Part shown: piece after piece, positions 64,000 through 64,000 of the stretch
Position numbering within the stretch: position 1 is the first letter of the stretch
How the letters are laid out: each line of letters opens with the position of its first letter
Origin: Oricola indica
GTDB taxonomy: Bacteria > Pseudomonadota > Alphaproteobacteria > Rhizobiales > Rhizobiaceae
Direction: 5' to 3'
DNA length: 64,000 bases
NCBI RefSeq assembly: GCF_019966595.1
Contig: NZ_JAINFJ010000006.1
Location: 67,501-131,500, forward strand
Made by a program: the position numbers and the translations under genes
The notes under the pieces: model-generated
Databases searched by the model: none
The model's input: only the letters and a program-made list of their open reading frames with translations
Told to the model about the DNA's origin: nothing

Positions 64000-64000
64000 C

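Overview
The window reads as a chromosomal segment from a GC-rich alphaproteobacterium of the order Hyphomicrobiales (Rhizobiales). The support is: an rRNA operon ending 23S-5S-tRNA-fMet; a rhizobial-type sorbitol/mannitol (smo/mtlK) operon; many solute-binding-protein transporters (two sugar or amide ABC systems, one TTT system, one TRAP protein); and an intergenic palindromic element at 51298-51341 of the kind scattered through Rhizobium-like genomes. Genus cannot be fixed from this sequence alone.

Layout. 1-1717: 3' part of a 23S rRNA gene, 5S rRNA and initiator tRNA. 1871-10082: polyol uptake and oxidation operon (HAD phosphatase, SorC-type regulator, SmoEFGK ABC transporter, SmoS and MtlK dehydrogenases). 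10229-14722: SLAC1/TehA-type channel, AhpD-like protein, hybrid histidine kinase plus OmpR-type regulator. 14947-30388: one long co-directional block with a long-chain-type acyl-CoA ligase, a Liv-type ABC transporter, a PaaK-like protein with a degenerate P-loop, the distal valine pathway (mmsA, acyl-CoA dehydrogenase, HIBCH-like hydrolase, mmsB) and an ACAD11/LvaC-like dehydrogenase with its APH-type kinase. 30429-37901: homoprotocatechuate meta-cleavage operon (hpaF-E-D-D-decarboxylase-G-H, minus strand) with divergent hpaR. It carries two structurally unrelated homoprotocatechuate 2,3-dioxygenases and an aromatic amino acid decarboxylase-like enzyme.

37971-51245: GntR regulator, GH8 glycosidase, then an unusual group: class I glutamine amidotransferase, divergent cytochrome P450, glutamine-synthetase-like ligase and [2Fe-2S] ferredoxin; then an IclR regulator with a sEH-N-like HAD protein and class III aminotransferase; then TctCBA and an aldehyde dehydrogenase. 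Together these suggest uptake and oxidation of an amine or amino-linked compound through gamma-glutamylation. 51357-57036: Tm-1-like protein and a minus-strand operon of fumarylacetoacetase-like hydrolase, MBL-fold protein, FAD aromatic hydroxylase, DUF2783 protein and a one-domain VOC protein, which looks like a compact aromatic degradation pathway. 57253-64000: diguanylate cyclase, orphan ureD, trhO, wHTH-alpha/beta-hydrolase fusion, small ORF, N-acetylmuramidase, KDPG aldolase and the C-terminal end of a TRAP solute-binding protein.

The region is largely catabolic, with no transposase, integrase, CRISPR array or phage structural gene seen. Candidates for new biology are the P450/glutamine-synthetase/ferredoxin group, the paired non-homologous HpaD enzymes, the 4-hydroxyacyl-CoA (LvaA/LvaC-like) module inside the valine block, and the FAD hydroxylase/one-domain VOC operon. 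All functional assignments come from reading motifs by eye; no database search was run.
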